Source of the DNA: Oligosphaera ethanolica | GTDB lineage: Bacteria; Verrucomicrobiota; Lentisphaeria; Oligosphaerales; Oligosphaeraceae | Length of the DNA stretch: 64,000 nt | Reading direction: 5' to 3' | NCBI RefSeq assembly: GCF_030814695.1 | Contig: NZ_JAUSVL010000001.1 | Span: forward strand, 3,198,227-3,262,226 | In this document: positions 1 to 9,191 of the stretch, one piece after another | How positions within the stretch are numbered: the stretch's first letter is position 1 | How the letters are laid out: the number at the start of each line of letters is the position of its first letter | Program-made: the position numbers and the translations under genes | The notes under the pieces: generated by a model | The model's database searches: none | What the model was told of the DNA's origin: nothing | Seen by the model: only the letters and a program-made list of their open reading frames with translations

Positions 1-56
1 GATCAGTCCGATCCGTCCGATCCGTCCGATGATCCGTCGGACGATCCGTCGGATGA
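1..56. repeat. 9-bp GATCCGTCC-type tandem repeat, cut by window edge
   Basis: Copies of GATCCGTCC and its variants (GATCAGTCC, GATCCGTCG) run to the stop codon of the following minus-strand gene. The same unit, or its complement GGACGGATC, recurs near 3.4-3.6 kb and 26.9 kb. The array starts before the window, so its length is unknown. Confidence 0.8.
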
Positions 57-836
57 TCAGTAGTCTTGGTGCCAGGAGAGTTCGTCGAGGACGGCTCGGG
101 CGTTGCGGATAATGGGCTGTGGGCCGGTGGCGTGGGCGGTGTATTCGCGGAAACCGAAGGTGAGGGCGGCGCCGAGTACGGGTGCCATATAGCGCTGGAT
201 GCGGGCGAATTTGCCATTGCAGAGGTGCACGAAAGGCACCTTGAGGGACTTCTTCAGCAGGACGGTGGTGCGGAAGGCCTCGATGAGCTCGTCGTCGGTG
301 TTGGCGCTGACCACGATTTTGGCGATATCGACGCCGCGGTTTTGGATTTCGAACATATGATCGAGGACGGCGTCGCCGGGCACGTATTCGTTGTAGATAT
401 GGGACGACATAAGCACTTCGGCGCCGAGGGCGTGCATGCGGTCGACGAGTTTCTTCTGTTTGTCGATGGCTTTTTGATCGCGGGTGAGTTCGTGTGGGGC
501 TGGTGCGAAGAGATCGCCCATGATATCGCAGGCGGCGGCGCCGGCGTCGATGCAGCGGATCATGAGCTCGGCGCGGTCATCGTCGCTGACTTTATCGGCG
601 CCGAGGTTACGTGAGCGGTAGCAGAGAGGCATCATGGGTCGGCCGCAGCAGTGGAAGAGCCGGGTGAGGGTTTCCTTGGTGAGGCAGTCGGGGGCCCAGG
701 CGGCAATATCGACCATGAACGCCTCGGCGCCCTCGTGTTCGCCATTGAGGATGTTGGCGATGGTCAGTTCCGGCGTGGGTTCGATGACGATGGCGGCCAA
801 GTAGGGCGCGTTGAGTTTGAGGAATGACGGGCGCAT
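57..836 (-). CDS. Divergent type I 3-dehydroquinate dehydratase-like protein (AroD fold)
   Basis: This is a 259-residue TIM-barrel protein, close to the ~250 residues usual for type I dehydroquinases, which dehydrate 3-dehydroquinate in the shikimate pathway through a Schiff-base lysine. The expected catalytic pair can be placed: His146 in SSHIYNEYVPG and Lys173 in DIAKIVVSA. A late substrate-binding arginine can be placed in KFARIQR (around 212), followed by the family-like end APVLGAALTFGF. The usual early ElRlD strand motif is altered to FMVDIA, so the true substrate may not be dehydroquinate. The gene is divergent from the glycosidase at 1034, with about 200 bp between them. No other shikimate gene is adjacent. 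The fold assignment is fairly secure; the substrate is not. Confidence 0.7.
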   Translation of the reverse strand: MRPSFLKLNAPYLAAIVIEPTPELTIANILNGEHEGAEAFMVDIAAWAPDCLTKETLTRLFHCCGRPMMPLCYRSRNLGADKVSDDDRAELMIRCIDAGAAACDIMGDLFAPAPHELTRDQKAIDKQKKLVDRMHALGAEVLMSSHIYNEYVPGDAVLDHMFEIQNRGVDIAKIVVSANTDDELIEAFRTTVLLKKSLKVPFVHLCNGKFARIQRYMAPVLGAALTFGFREYTAHATGPQPIIRNARAVLDELSWHQDY

Positions 837-1033
837 GCGGTGGTCCTTTCGGGGGAGGGGGAGGGTGGCGGCGGCGCGAGGCCATGAAAGCCCCGCGCAT
901 TGTTGATATTCTTTGTTTCTTTACGGCGAAGCGCTGTTATTGTACTGCATGACTGTTCGGCTGTAAATGGCCTGTGTGCCTTTTTCACCTTTTCGCCTGT
1001 TTCCGATGAACGCCACAGCATGGAGAAAAAGAG
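837..1033. other. Divergent intergenic region
   Basis: This 197-bp gap separates two divergent genes and must hold both promoters. I see G-rich sequence next to the minus-strand start and a Shine-Dalgarno-like GGAG at about 1022 for the plus-strand gene. No operator or hairpin could be assigned with confidence. Confidence 0.4.
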
Positions 1034-3148
1034 ATGACGGACCCCACTTGGTATCGCCGGAGTTATCGCCGCAATTTGGTCGACATGCACATTGAGGATT
1101 GGGACCCGGCCTTTCTGTCCCAGTTTGACCCCGACAAGTACTTTGCGCTGTTGCAGACTGCGCAGGTGCAATCGGCAATGATCTACCTGCAGTCGCATGT
1201 GGGGCTTTGCAACTGGGACACAGCCAGCGGCCACACGCACGCGACGTTCACGGACTGCACACGGAAGATGCAGCGGCTCTTTGATCTCTGCCATGGCGCG
1301 GGTATGGACGTGATTGCCTACTACAGCCTGATTTACAACAACGCCGCCTACGTTGAACACCCGGACTGGCGCCTGCGCGACATCAATGGCCACAGCACGC
1401 GTTTTGACCGCGGGCAGGGCCAGTATTTCGGCGGCAGCCGTTATGGCCTGTGCTGCCCGAACAACCCTGGATACCGCGACTTTGTGCTGGCGCAGTTGGA
1501 TGAAATCTTCGACCGCTTTGTGTTCGAGGGCATTTTCCTGGATATGACGTTCTGGACGCGCGTGTGCTATTGCGACGCCTGCAAGGCGCGTTGGCGCAAA
1601 GAGCACGACGGCGAACTGCCGACGGTGTGCGATTGGTCCGATCCGGAATGGCGCGCATTGCAGTTCAAGCGCGAAGAGTGGATGGGCGATTTCTGCCGGA
1701 TGGTGACGGCGAAGATCAAGTCGCGCAATCCGAATTGCGCGGTGGAGCATCAGTATTCGACGATGATGCACAATTGGCGGCAGGGCGTCAATCACAATAT
1801 CGCCGAGAACTCCGACTATTGCGGTGGCGATTTTTATGGCGGCATTTCGCAGCATTCCATTGCCTGCAAGATGTACTACAACATGACACTCAACCAGCCA
1901 TTCGAGTATATGACGTCGCGTTGCTACCCGGGGTTGAGCGAGCACACGACCACCAAGACCTACGACATGCTCGCGCAAAGCGTGATGGCGACCCTCATGC
2001 ACCACGGCGCGGCGCTGCTCATTGATGCTATCGACCCGAAGGGCACGCTCGATCCCAGCATCTACGAGTGCTACGGAAAAATCTACGGCGAGGCGCGCAA
2101 GTACGAGAAGTACATGGAAGGCGAGATGGTGCAGGACGTCGGCGTGCTGTTCAACCTCGAGGCCAAATACAATCCGGGCGGGAAGATCGACGATCCCGCC
2201 ATGCCGCATCCGGACGCCGCCGTCGGCGCCAGCCGCTACCTGCTGCGTGCGCATGTGCCCTACGGCGTCTATGGCAACTGGCGGCCGGAGAAAATGACAG
2301 CGGCAAAAGTGCTGGTGCTGGGCGATGCCTACGATCTGCCGGCCGACGTGGTCAAGACGGTCACGGACTACGTCGCTGGGGGCGGCCGGGTGTACATGAG
2401 CGGCCGCGTCAATCCCGAACTGGTGGAGACCCTGCTTGGCGTGCGTCCCGACGGCGTGCTCGGCGGCGGCATGACTTACATGGTGCCGACGGCGGCCGGC
2501 CAGCCGCTTTTCGCCGATCACAACCACGACTACCCGCTGGCCTACAAGGCGCCGATGGTGCGCTTGCCCAATGCTGGCAACGGCAAGGTGCTGGCGACGA
2601 TCGCGTTGCCTTATCAGGCGCCGGCACTGGCGGGCGAGCCCAAGCCCGATGCCAGCGACGGCTTTGACTATGCCGCGCCGAACGCGCGCTTCGTGTCCAT
2701 CCACGCCAATCCGCCTGGGGTTTATGTGGACAATCCGTCGCTGGTCTATGCCGAGTACGGCAAGGGCCGCGTGGTCTATTCGGCGGCGGCCTTCGAGGCC
2801 CACGACCGCCCCGCGAATGGCGCGGTGCTGGTCAAGATACTGAACATGCTCACGGATGATCTCGGTGGCTGGAGCTTCAGCGCCGACGCGCCCGCGCAGG
2901 TGGAGATCGTGCAGTTTACCGTGGCCGACAAGAAGCGGCATTACGTCAATCTCATCAATTCGGTGGATGCCTTCGAGCTGCCGACCCTGGGCGACATCAA
3001 GGTCCGCGTGCGCGTCGCCGGCAAGGTCAAGCAGGTGCTGGCTTTGCCGGAGGAAAAACCGGTGACTTTTGTCGAAAAGGACGGCTGCGTGGAAATCGCC
3101 GTCGACCGCCTCAAGATCTGCCGGTCCTTCGCGATCGACTGGGAGTAG
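1034..3148 (+). CDS. GHL6-like glycoside hydrolase with beta-galactosidase trimerisation-type domain
   Basis: This 704-residue protein has no signal peptide, so it is probably cytoplasmic. Residues 1-370 resemble the hypothetical glycosyl hydrolase 6 (GHL6) TIM barrel. Landmarks are LVDMHIEDWDP, GMDVIAYYSLIYN and the strand GIFLDMTFW, whose Asp170 is a candidate catalytic acid, followed by a Cys-rich CYCDACKARW. Residues ~415-465 (KVLVLGDAYDLPADVV, then GGGRVYMSGR) look like the Rossmann-like trimerisation domain of GH42-type beta-galactosidases. GGAG lies just before the ATG and supports the start. It probably acts on an imported glycan fragment, but the substrate cannot be read from sequence. 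A fucosidase-like or galactosidase-like role are both possible. Confidence 0.65.
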   Translation: MTDPTWYRRSYRRNLVDMHIEDWDPAFLSQFDPDKYFALLQTAQVQSAMIYLQSHVGLCNWDTASGHTHATFTDCTRKMQRLFDLCHGAGMDVIAYYSLIYNNAAYVEHPDWRLRDINGHSTRFDRGQGQYFGGSRYGLCCPNNPGYRDFVLAQLDEIFDRFVFEGIFLDMTFWTRVCYCDACKARWRKEHDGELPTVCDWSDPEWRALQFKREEWMGDFCRMVTAKIKSRNPNCAVEHQYSTMMHNWRQGVNHNIAENSDYCGGDFYGGISQHSIACKMYYNMTLNQPFEYMTSRCYPGLSEHTTTKTYDMLAQSVMATLMHHGAALLIDAIDPKGTLDPSIYECYGKIYGEARKYEKYMEGEMVQDVGVLFNLEAKYNPGGKIDDPAMPHPDAAVGASRYLLRAHVPYGVYGNWRPEKMTAAKVLVLGDAYDLPADVVKTVTDYVAGGGRVYMSGRVNPELVETLLGVRPDGVLGGGMTYMVPTAAGQPLFADHNHDYPLAYKAPMVRLPNAGNGKVLATIALPYQAPALAGEPKPDASDGFDYAAPNARFVSIHANPPGVYVDNPSLVYAEYGKGRVVYSAAAFEAHDRPANGAVLVKILNMLTDDLGGWSFSADAPAQVEIVQFTVADKKRHYVNLINSVDAFELPTLGDIKVRVRVAGKVKQVLALPEEKPVTFVEKDGCVEIAVDRLKICRSFAIDWE

Positions 3149-3340
3149 ACGAGCGGACGGATGCTGTTAGCTGCGGATTGTTTTTATCCGCAGATGTCGC
3201 AGATTAGCGCAGATTTTTTAGTGTGGCGCCCTCCGGGCGCTGTTCTTAGTTGTTGCCACACCCCGGGTTGCGGCGCCCTCCGGGCGCCTCACCCGGGGTT
3301 ATGCATGGTGCGGCCCTCCGGGCCGAACTTGGCATGATCG
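3149..3340. repeat. Dispersed intergenic repeats: CCGCAGAT-type and CCCGGG hairpin type
   Basis: Bases 3188-3218 carry a short ATCCGCAGAT...CAGATTAGCGCAGATT repeat of the same family that fills 4.9-5.4 kb. From 3224 there are nested hairpins: GGCGCCC TCC GGGCGC appears twice, inside an outer pair ACCCCGGG/CCCGGGGT, and is followed by CGGCCC TCC GGGCCG. No coding potential is evident. Confidence 0.7.
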
Positions 3341-3605
3341 GTCGGGTCTGCGGTCTTTTATCGCGGACGGATCGGACGGGTCTGCGGTCTTTTATCGCGG
3401 ACGGATCCGACGGATCTTCGGTCTTTTATCGCGGACGGATCGGACGGATCCGACGGATCTTCGGTCTTTTATCGCGGACGGATCGGACGGATCTTCGGTC
3501 TTTTATCGCGGACGGATCGGACGGATCCGACGGATCGGACCGATCAGGTCGATTGATCAGTCCGATCCGTCTGATCGGTCCGATGATCAGTCGGATGATC
3601 AGTCG
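3341..3605. repeat. Compound tandem array of an 18-mer plus 9-mers
   Basis: The segment CGGTCTTTTATCGCGGAC begins at 3351, 3385, 3419, 3462 and 3496. Spacings are 34, 34, 43 and 34 bp, and the longer one is exactly 9 bp more. The spacers are made of GGACGGATC-like 9-mers. The array decays into GATC-rich 9-mers up to about 3605. A related single copy (CTGTCTTTTGTCGCGGAC) is at about 26,921. Confidence 0.85.
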
Positions 3606-3729
3606 GATCTGCGTTTTGGGGCGTGTGTGATGGGAAAGGGGCGTTATATTAAACTCTTTTCACTTATGCGCGTCCTGCCAGGGTCTGGCAGGGGCGTTTA
3701 GAGACGAAGCTCCTACGAGAAGCGCAGCT

Positions 3730-4938
3730 ATGGACGGATTTGGACGCTTTTACCGCCTGCACGGTCATGTACGGCATTATCCCTGGGGCTGTCGCGCCCG
3801 TGATGATCGGCAGCCTTTCATTGCCGATTTGCTGGGTGAGAGCGCCGCGCCGGGTCAGCCGTGGGCAGAATTGTGGTTGGGTGCCCATCCCTCGTTGAGT
3901 GCGGAGATCGTGACGGCGGCCGGTGAGGCGAAGCTGTCGGCTTTCATTGACGCACATCGTGAGGAAGTGCTGGGCGAAACGACCTTGGCAGCGGGATTTC
4001 AGACTCTGCCTTTTTTGCTGAAAGTGCTCAGTTGCGAGCGGCCGCTGTCCATTCAGAGTCATCCGGACAAACAGAATGCGGTGCGACTGCACGCGATGCG
4101 GCCGGAAAAGTATCCCGACGACAATCACAAGCCCGAGATCATGATAGCGTTGACGGAGTTTCGGGCGCTGGCCGGTTTTCGCGAGTTGGAAGCGGTGTTG
4201 CCGCAGTTGTCGCGCTTGGAGTCTTTGGCGCCGTGGTCGGCGGTATGGCAGGAGGCGTCGGAGTTGACGCTGCAGGTTCTCTGCGAGACCTTGCTGATGT
4301 TCCCTGGCAGTCTGATGCGGCCGATGCTGCGGGCGTTGCGGCGCGAACTCAGTCTGCTGAGTGACGCAACGTCGGAAGACCGCCTGTGCCTGGATTTGCT
4401 TGACGGCAGTCCTGCTGATCGCGGCGTGCTCTTTGCCTACATCCTCAACCGGGTCAAATTGCGTCCCGGCGAGGCGATGTACATTCCGTCTGACGAGCCC
4501 CACGCGTATCTGCGGGGCACAGGCGTTGAATGCATGGCCAATTCCGACAATGTGATTCGGGTAGGGCTCACGCCCAAGCCCATTGACGTTCCGGCGCTGG
4601 TCAGCACAGTCAAATTTGTGGCGCGGTCGGTGCAGCCGGATGGCGGTGAGGAGAAAACGCTGGGGCATCGGGTGTATCGGACGCCGGCGCGGGAATTCCA
4701 GGTCGAGATGCTCCGCGACGCGGCGTTGGACCTTTCGCAGCGGCCGGCCGTGCCGGGGGTCTTGCTGGTCCTGTCCGGCGCGGTGGAACTGAGTGCGCCA
4801 GGCGTGGCGGCCTGCGTTGCCGAGCGTGGCAGCAGCTGGTTGCGGCCGGCGGCGCTGACTGCGGGCAGCCTGCGACCGTTGACGGCCGGTACCTGTGTGG
4901 CCTGGGCGGAGGGCGTGGTGAATGCATCCGCAGATTAA
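3730..4938 (+). CDS. manA: Mannose-6-phosphate isomerase, class I
   Basis: The 402-residue protein matches type I phosphomannose isomerases in length and order of motifs. These zinc enzymes interconvert mannose 6-phosphate and fructose 6-phosphate in the cytoplasm. The zinc site is visible: Gln109 and His111 in SIQSHPDKQ, Glu136 in NHKPEIMIA, and a C-terminal ligand in YIPSDEPHAYL. The family signature region ECMANSDNVIRVGLTPK follows. GAGAAGC just upstream of 3730 is a reasonable ribosome binding site. It feeds mannose into glycolysis or supplies mannose 6-phosphate for surface glycans. It stands alone between two repeat blocks. Confidence 0.93.
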   Translation: MDGFGRFYRLHGHVRHYPWGCRARDDRQPFIADLLGESAAPGQPWAELWLGAHPSLSAEIVTAAGEAKLSAFIDAHREEVLGETTLAAGFQTLPFLLKVLSCERPLSIQSHPDKQNAVRLHAMRPEKYPDDNHKPEIMIALTEFRALAGFRELEAVLPQLSRLESLAPWSAVWQEASELTLQVLCETLLMFPGSLMRPMLRALRRELSLLSDATSEDRLCLDLLDGSPADRGVLFAYILNRVKLRPGEAMYIPSDEPHAYLRGTGVECMANSDNVIRVGLTPKPIDVPALVSTVKFVARSVQPDGGEEKTLGHRVYRTPAREFQVEMLRDAALDLSQRPAVPGVLLVLSGAVELSAPGVAACVAERGSSWLRPAALTAGSLRPLTAGTCVAWAEGVVNASAD

Positions 4939-5405
4939 CGCAGATTTTGATAATGCATCCACAGATTACACAGATTAACGCAGATTATTTTTTGGATTGG
5001 TTGTTTGGTGCAGTCAGGATTTTTATCCGCAGATTGTGGAAAATAATGACAGATTTTTTTTAGTGCATCCACAGATGCCGCAGATTACCGCAGATTTTTT
5101 TAATGCATCCGCAGATTACACAGATTAACGCAGATTATTTTTGGATTGGTTGTTTGGTGCAGTCAGGATTTATATCCGCAGATTGTGGAAAATAATGACA
5201 GCTTTTGATAATGCATCCACAGATGCCGCAGATTAACGCAGATTTTTTAATGCATCCGCAGATTAACGCAGATTTTTTTAATGCATCCACGGATTACACA
5301 GATTAACGCAGATTTTTTTGAACGTTGAATGATTTTGTTTTGAGAACTGGTTTGCGCTTGGGGGGATGGCAGGTGAATGCATCCGCAGATTAACGCAGGT
5401 TTTTT
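4939..5405. repeat. Array of dispersed TGCATCCGCAGATTAACGCAG repeats
   Basis: About ten copies of a 25-50 bp unit built on 'TGCATCC(A/G)CAGATT(ACACAGATT)AACGCAGATTTTT' lie here, some with an insert of about 80 bp (containing GGTTGTTTGGTGCAGTCAGG) that is itself repeated at 4997 and 5147. Single copies recur at about 3188 and 59,943. All are intergenic, and the poly-T ends could act as weak terminators. No gene is seen. Confidence 0.8.
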
Positions 5406-5478
5406 TTGAACGGTTTTTTCGAGTACCATTTGGTATGCAAGTGGATTTAACCGAGGACAAACAAGGCACAGCACAGTT

Positions 5479-6957
5479 ATGACGCAAGACAGCAACAACG
5501 ACTTTGGCAAGCTCTTCGAAGCCGGTCTGAACAAATTGACCACGACTATTCGCACGGGGCAGCGCGTTCGCGGTGTCGTCAGCATGATTGGCAAAAGCAC
5601 TGTTTTTGTTGATCTCGGGACGCGTACGGACGGCTTTCTCGACCGCAAGGACATGCTGGACAAGAACGGCGAGCTGACGGTCAAGGTCGGTGACAGCATT
5701 GACGCGTTCTGCATGGGCTGGACGGACGAGGGTGTCAAGCTGGCGCTGCGCATGAGTGGCGATGCGGTTGATTCGTCCATTGAAGACGCCTACAACGCCG
5801 GCATGCCGGTGGAAGGCAAAGTCACGGCTGAGCGCAAAGGCGGTTTTACCGTCCAGGTCGCCAATAGCGAGGCGTTCTGCCCCTTCTCGCAAATGGACGC
5901 CCGCGGCGTCAAGAAAGAGCCGGCGGAGTATATCGGCGCGCGTTTTTCCTTCGCCATCACGGAATATGGCGAAGAGGGCCGGAATATCGTCTTGTCTCGA
6001 CGGCGCTTGTTGGAGAAGGACGCGGCGAAGAAGCGCGATGAGCTCAAGGAGCACTTGGCGATTGGCGACGTCGTGGACGGCGTGGTGACCAAGATCATGC
6101 CCTTTGGGGCTTTTGTTGACATCGGCGGCGTCGAGGGCATGGTCCATGTCAGCGAAATGGGCTGGAATCGCGGTTTGAAGCCGGAAGAAGTCGTTTCCGA
6201 AGGCCAGGCTGTGCAGGTGAAAGTATTGGATATCGACTGGGGCGACCCCGCCAGCGACAAGCGCGAGCGGCTGGCGTTCAGCATCAAGCAGATTGAGCAG
6301 CACCCATGGGAGCGCCTGGCAGAGAATGAAGCCTACGCCGTGGGCAGCAAACGCCAGGGCAAAGTCACCCGCCTGGCGGATTTTGGCGCATTTATTGAGC
6401 TCGAACCGGGCATTGAGGGCCTGGCGCACATCTCCCAGCTGGGGGCCGAGGGGCACGTCAACCATCCGTCGGAAGTGGTCAAAGAGGGCGACATGGTTGA
6501 GGTGACCCTGCTGGACGTGGATATTGAGCGCCGGCGCATTGGCTTGTGCATTGGCGAGCCGAATGTCAAGGGCGAGAAAGCCGCCGAGTTGACGCATGAG
6601 GAAGCTGCGGCGGTTGAGATGGTCAACGCCGGCGAACGGCTCGATGGCGAAGTCGAGAGCGTGAAGCCCTTCGGGATTTTCATCAAGTTGCCGAACGGCC
6701 AGACCGGCCTGTTGCACATCAGCCAGACGGGTTTGGCTGGTGGCGGCAACATGCAGGTCCGTGCCTTGTACAAGGCCTATCCGCTGCATAGCAAGGTGCA
6801 GGTGATCATCCGCGAAGTCACGGGCAACCGTATTTCGCTGACTCTGCCGGAAACCATGGAGCAGGAACAGGCGCGGGCGACGGTGACGGACCTCAAGGAC
6901 GGCCAGGGGGCGACTTTCGGCAGCCTCGGCGACGTCTTCGGGGGCCTAAAACTCTGA
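5479..6957 (+). CDS. S1-domain RNA-binding protein (ribosomal protein S1 homologue)
   Basis: The 492-residue protein contains about five S1 (OB-fold) domains, roughly at 25-95, 108-178, 190-272, 286-362 and 396-468. Clear signatures are VDGVVTKIMPFGAFVDIGG, FGAFIELEPGIEGLAHISQ and FGIFIKLPNGQTGLLHIS. Escherichia coli S1 has six domains, so this may be a five-domain S1, which is common in other phyla, or a paralogue. S1 proteins load structured or weakly SD-led mRNAs onto the 30S subunit. AAGG lies about 11 bases before the ATG. A short hairpin CGGGCA/TGCCCG with TTTC follows at 6985-6999 and may be a weak terminator before grpE. Confidence 0.85.
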   Translation: MTQDSNNDFGKLFEAGLNKLTTTIRTGQRVRGVVSMIGKSTVFVDLGTRTDGFLDRKDMLDKNGELTVKVGDSIDAFCMGWTDEGVKLALRMSGDAVDSSIEDAYNAGMPVEGKVTAERKGGFTVQVANSEAFCPFSQMDARGVKKEPAEYIGARFSFAITEYGEEGRNIVLSRRRLLEKDAAKKRDELKEHLAIGDVVDGVVTKIMPFGAFVDIGGVEGMVHVSEMGWNRGLKPEEVVSEGQAVQVKVLDIDWGDPASDKRERLAFSIKQIEQHPWERLAENEAYAVGSKRQGKVTRLADFGAFIELEPGIEGLAHISQLGAEGHVNHPSEVVKEGDMVEVTLLDVDIERRRIGLCIGEPNVKGEKAAELTHEEAAAVEMVNAGERLDGEVESVKPFGIFIKLPNGQTGLLHISQTGLAGGGNMQVRALYKAYPLHSKVQVIIREVTGNRISLTLPETMEQEQARATVTDLKDGQGATFGSLGDVFGGLKL

Positions 6958-7080
6958 GGCCAGCGCGCTGTCACTCGCCAGGGCCGGGCAAGATGCCCGT
7001 TTCGTCCTGTCGAATTGGAACAACGATGGACAGGACTGGTCAAAGCGGCTAATCGCCGACGCGTGATAAATATTTGTCAA

Positions 7081-7184
7081 CAACGGGCCGCATGGTGGCG
7101 TGGCATAGAGCCACCATCAGGTGGCTTGTTGGTTTTTGTAAAAATCAGGTCAACCTGATTGCAGAGAGAAATGCGAGGCAGGAT
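7081..7184 (+). promoter_or_regulatory. grpE leader with competing hairpins
   Basis: AGCCACC (7109-7115) pairs perfectly with GGTGGCT (7120-7126) across a 4-base loop. An alternative partner, ATGGTGGC (7092-7099), pairs perfectly with GCCACCAT (7110-7117), so the two stems exclude each other. A third inverted repeat, AATCAGGT/ACCTGATT (7143-7160), lies shortly before the SD-like GAGGCAGGA of grpE. No CIRCE element is present. The structures are seen directly; a regulatory role is inferred. Confidence 0.45.
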
Positions 7185-7946
7185 ATGAGTGCAGAAGACA
7201 TCAATCAACAACCCGTGGATGCTGATAACAATGCAGCCGCTGCGGCCGCAAACGACCAGGCCGCAGCCAACACCGGTGGCACTGAGGCAGAAAAGGACAA
7301 TACCGTGTTCGACTCGATTTTCACCAAAAAGAAAAATGCCGCCGATGGCGCCACGACCGCCGATGGCACGGCGGTGGCTGACGCCAATGCCCAGGCCGCC
7401 AATGTCGTCGCCGAGGGCGATGCGGCGGAGAAGGCGCCGGCGCAGCCTGATTTCCAGGCGCAAATCGCCGAAATGACGGACAAGCTGTTGCGCAGCCGGG
7501 CCGAATTTGACAACTACCGCAAGCGTATTGCCCGCGAGTTTGGCGAAGTGCGTGATCAGGCCAAGCAGCGGACGATTGGCGAGTTCCTCAATGTCTATGA
7601 CATTTTCATTCTGGCAGTCAGTCACATGGAAACGGCCAGCGACATCGAGTCCATCAAGCAGGGCATGCAGCTGATCCTGGCCGAGTTTGAGCGGACCTTC
7701 GAGTCTCTTGGGGTGAAGGAAGTTGCCGCCGTGGGCAAGCCCTTTGACGCGCGTTTTCACGAGGCCGTGGCACAGGAGTCCAGTGACAGCGTGCCGGAGG
7801 GCTCGGTGATCCGCCAGTGGAAATCGGGCTTTACGGTAGGCGAGAACCTCCTGCGGCCGGCGACGGTCGTGGTCAGCTCGGGCAAGGCCGCCGAAAGCGC
7901 GGCTGAGGCCACCGCGACTGGTGAAGATAGCAACGACGGCAAGTGA
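7185..7946 (+). CDS. grpE: Nucleotide exchange factor GrpE
   Basis: This cytoplasmic co-chaperone speeds ADP release from DnaK. The start at 7185 (253 residues) is chosen because GAGGCAGGA precedes it and the sequence further upstream in frame is not family-like. Residues 1-100 are an Ala/Asp-rich low-complexity tail. Then comes the coiled-coil dimer helix (LLRSRAEFDNYRKRIAREF) and the beta domain with the family signature GKPFDARFHEAV and VIRQWKSGFTVGENLLRPA. dnaJ follows after 56 bp on the same strand, so this is a grpE-dnaJ unit. dnaK is not in the window. Expression probably responds to heat through the structured leader. Confidence 0.95.
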   Translation: MSAEDINQQPVDADNNAAAAAANDQAAANTGGTEAEKDNTVFDSIFTKKKNAADGATTADGTAVADANAQAANVVAEGDAAEKAPAQPDFQAQIAEMTDKLLRSRAEFDNYRKRIAREFGEVRDQAKQRTIGEFLNVYDIFILAVSHMETASDIESIKQGMQLILAEFERTFESLGVKEVAAVGKPFDARFHEAVAQESSDSVPEGSVIRQWKSGFTVGENLLRPATVVVSSGKAAESAAEATATGEDSNDGK

Positions 7947-8002
7947 CGGCGCCGTGCTCGTGGCAGGGATGACATTCGCAGCGAAGAGATAGGTGCTGGA
8001 CA

Positions 8003-9148
8003 ATGGCAGAAGACTTTTATACGATCTTGGACGTCCCGCGGGACGCCAGTCAGGACGATATCAAAAAAGCATATCGCAAACTGGCCATGAAATACCATCC
8101 TGACCGCAATCAGGGCAACAAGGAGGCCGAGGATAAATTCAAGCAGATATCGTCGGCTTACGAAGTACTCAGCGACGAGCAGAAACGCCGGCGTTACGAC
8201 CAGCTGGGGCACAGCATGTACACGCAGGCCGGCCGCGGTGGCGGTGGTGGCGCGGGTGGCATGAGCCCCGAGGATATTTTTGCGCAGGCCTTTGGCGGCG
8301 GCGGCGGCGATTTTTTCAGCAGTTTTTTTGGCGGTGGCGGCGGCCGGTCGCAGCATAACGGTCCGAGCAAGGGCGACGACCTGATTTATGAGCTGCAGAT
8401 TGATTTTGAAGAGGCGATGTTCGGGGCGGACAAGGAGATCAGTTTTCCGCGTTCGGACACCTGTTCGCGCTGTAACGGCAGTGGCTGTGAGAAAGGCAGT
8501 TCGCGGAAGACCTGTCCGCAGTGCAATGGCCGTGGCCAGGTGACGATGTCGCAGGGTTTTTTCAGCATTCGCCAGACTTGTTCCCAGTGCCAGGGCACTG
8601 GCAGCATCATTGAGAAGCCCTGTTCGGAATGTCATGGTCAGGGCGTGGTGCAGAAAACGCGGCGGTTGCCGGTGCATATTCCCGCCGGTGTGGATACCGG
8701 TTCGCGCCTGCGCATGAGTGGCGAGGGCGAGGCTGGCGAGCAGGGCGGGCCGGCCGGTGATCTCTACGTGCGGATCTTTGTCCGCAAGCACGAAGTCTTT
8801 AACCGTGATGGCGAAGACCTGCATTGTGATGTACCCATACAATTTCATGTTGCCGCGCTGGGCGGCAAGGTCGAAGTGCCGACTATCAATGGCAAGACTG
8901 AGCTGACCATCCCGGCCGGCATTCAGTCTGGCACTGAATTGCGCATGCGCGGCAAGGGCGTGCCGTCACTCATCCGTGGGCGTGGTCGCGGCGATCAGTA
9001 CGTGCGCGTCATTGTCGAAGTGCCGACCAATCTCAATGCCGCCGAACGGCAGAAATTGCAGGAATTCGCGGAGCTCTGCGACAAGGATCAACACGTGCAC
9101 CCGCGCTGGAATGCCTTTATGAAAAAGGCCCGGCGTTTTTTCGAATGA
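8003..9148 (+). CDS. dnaJ: Chaperone protein DnaJ
   Basis: This 381-residue full-length type I DnaJ stimulates DnaK ATPase and binds unfolded proteins. The J domain occupies residues 4-68 with the HPD motif at 32-34. A Gly-rich linker (~75-120) includes several GGGG runs. The zinc domain has four CxxCxGxG-like modules ([33 protein letters not shown]). The C-terminal substrate-binding domains include [15 protein letters not shown]. It lies 56 bp after grpE and 43 bp before the HEAT-repeat gene, so all three may be co-transcribed. Confidence 0.97.
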   Translation: MAEDFYTILDVPRDASQDDIKKAYRKLAMKYHPDRNQGNKEAEDKFKQISSAYEVLSDEQKRRRYDQLGHSMYTQAGRGGGGGAGGMSPEDIFAQAFGGGGGDFFSSFFGGGGGRSQHNGPSKGDDLIYELQIDFEEAMFGADKEISFPRSDTCSRCNGSGCEKGSSRKTCPQCNGRGQVTMSQGFFSIRQTCSQCQGTGSIIEKPCSECHGQGVVQKTRRLPVHIPAGVDTGSRLRMSGEGEAGEQGGPAGDLYVRIFVRKHEVFNRDGEDLHCDVPIQFHVAALGGKVEVPTINGKTELTIPAGIQSGTELRMRGKGVPSLIRGRGRGDQYVRVIVEVPTNLNAAERQKLQEFAELCDKDQHVHPRWNAFMKKARRFFE

Positions 9149-9191
9149 TGCTGGCATTGCTGACGCCGGCAAGAAATGAACAGGACGCTTG

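Noticed and set aside
764..2941. 725-codon minus-strand open frame opposite the GHL6-like gene
   Set aside because: Mirror frame of a GC-rich coding region with His/Arg-rich, family-less translation; the plus-strand gene has an SD and recognisable domains.
3341..3605. CRISPR-like spaced repeats
   Set aside because: Spacers are only ~16-25 bp and are themselves repeats of GGACGGATC; no cas genes are present.
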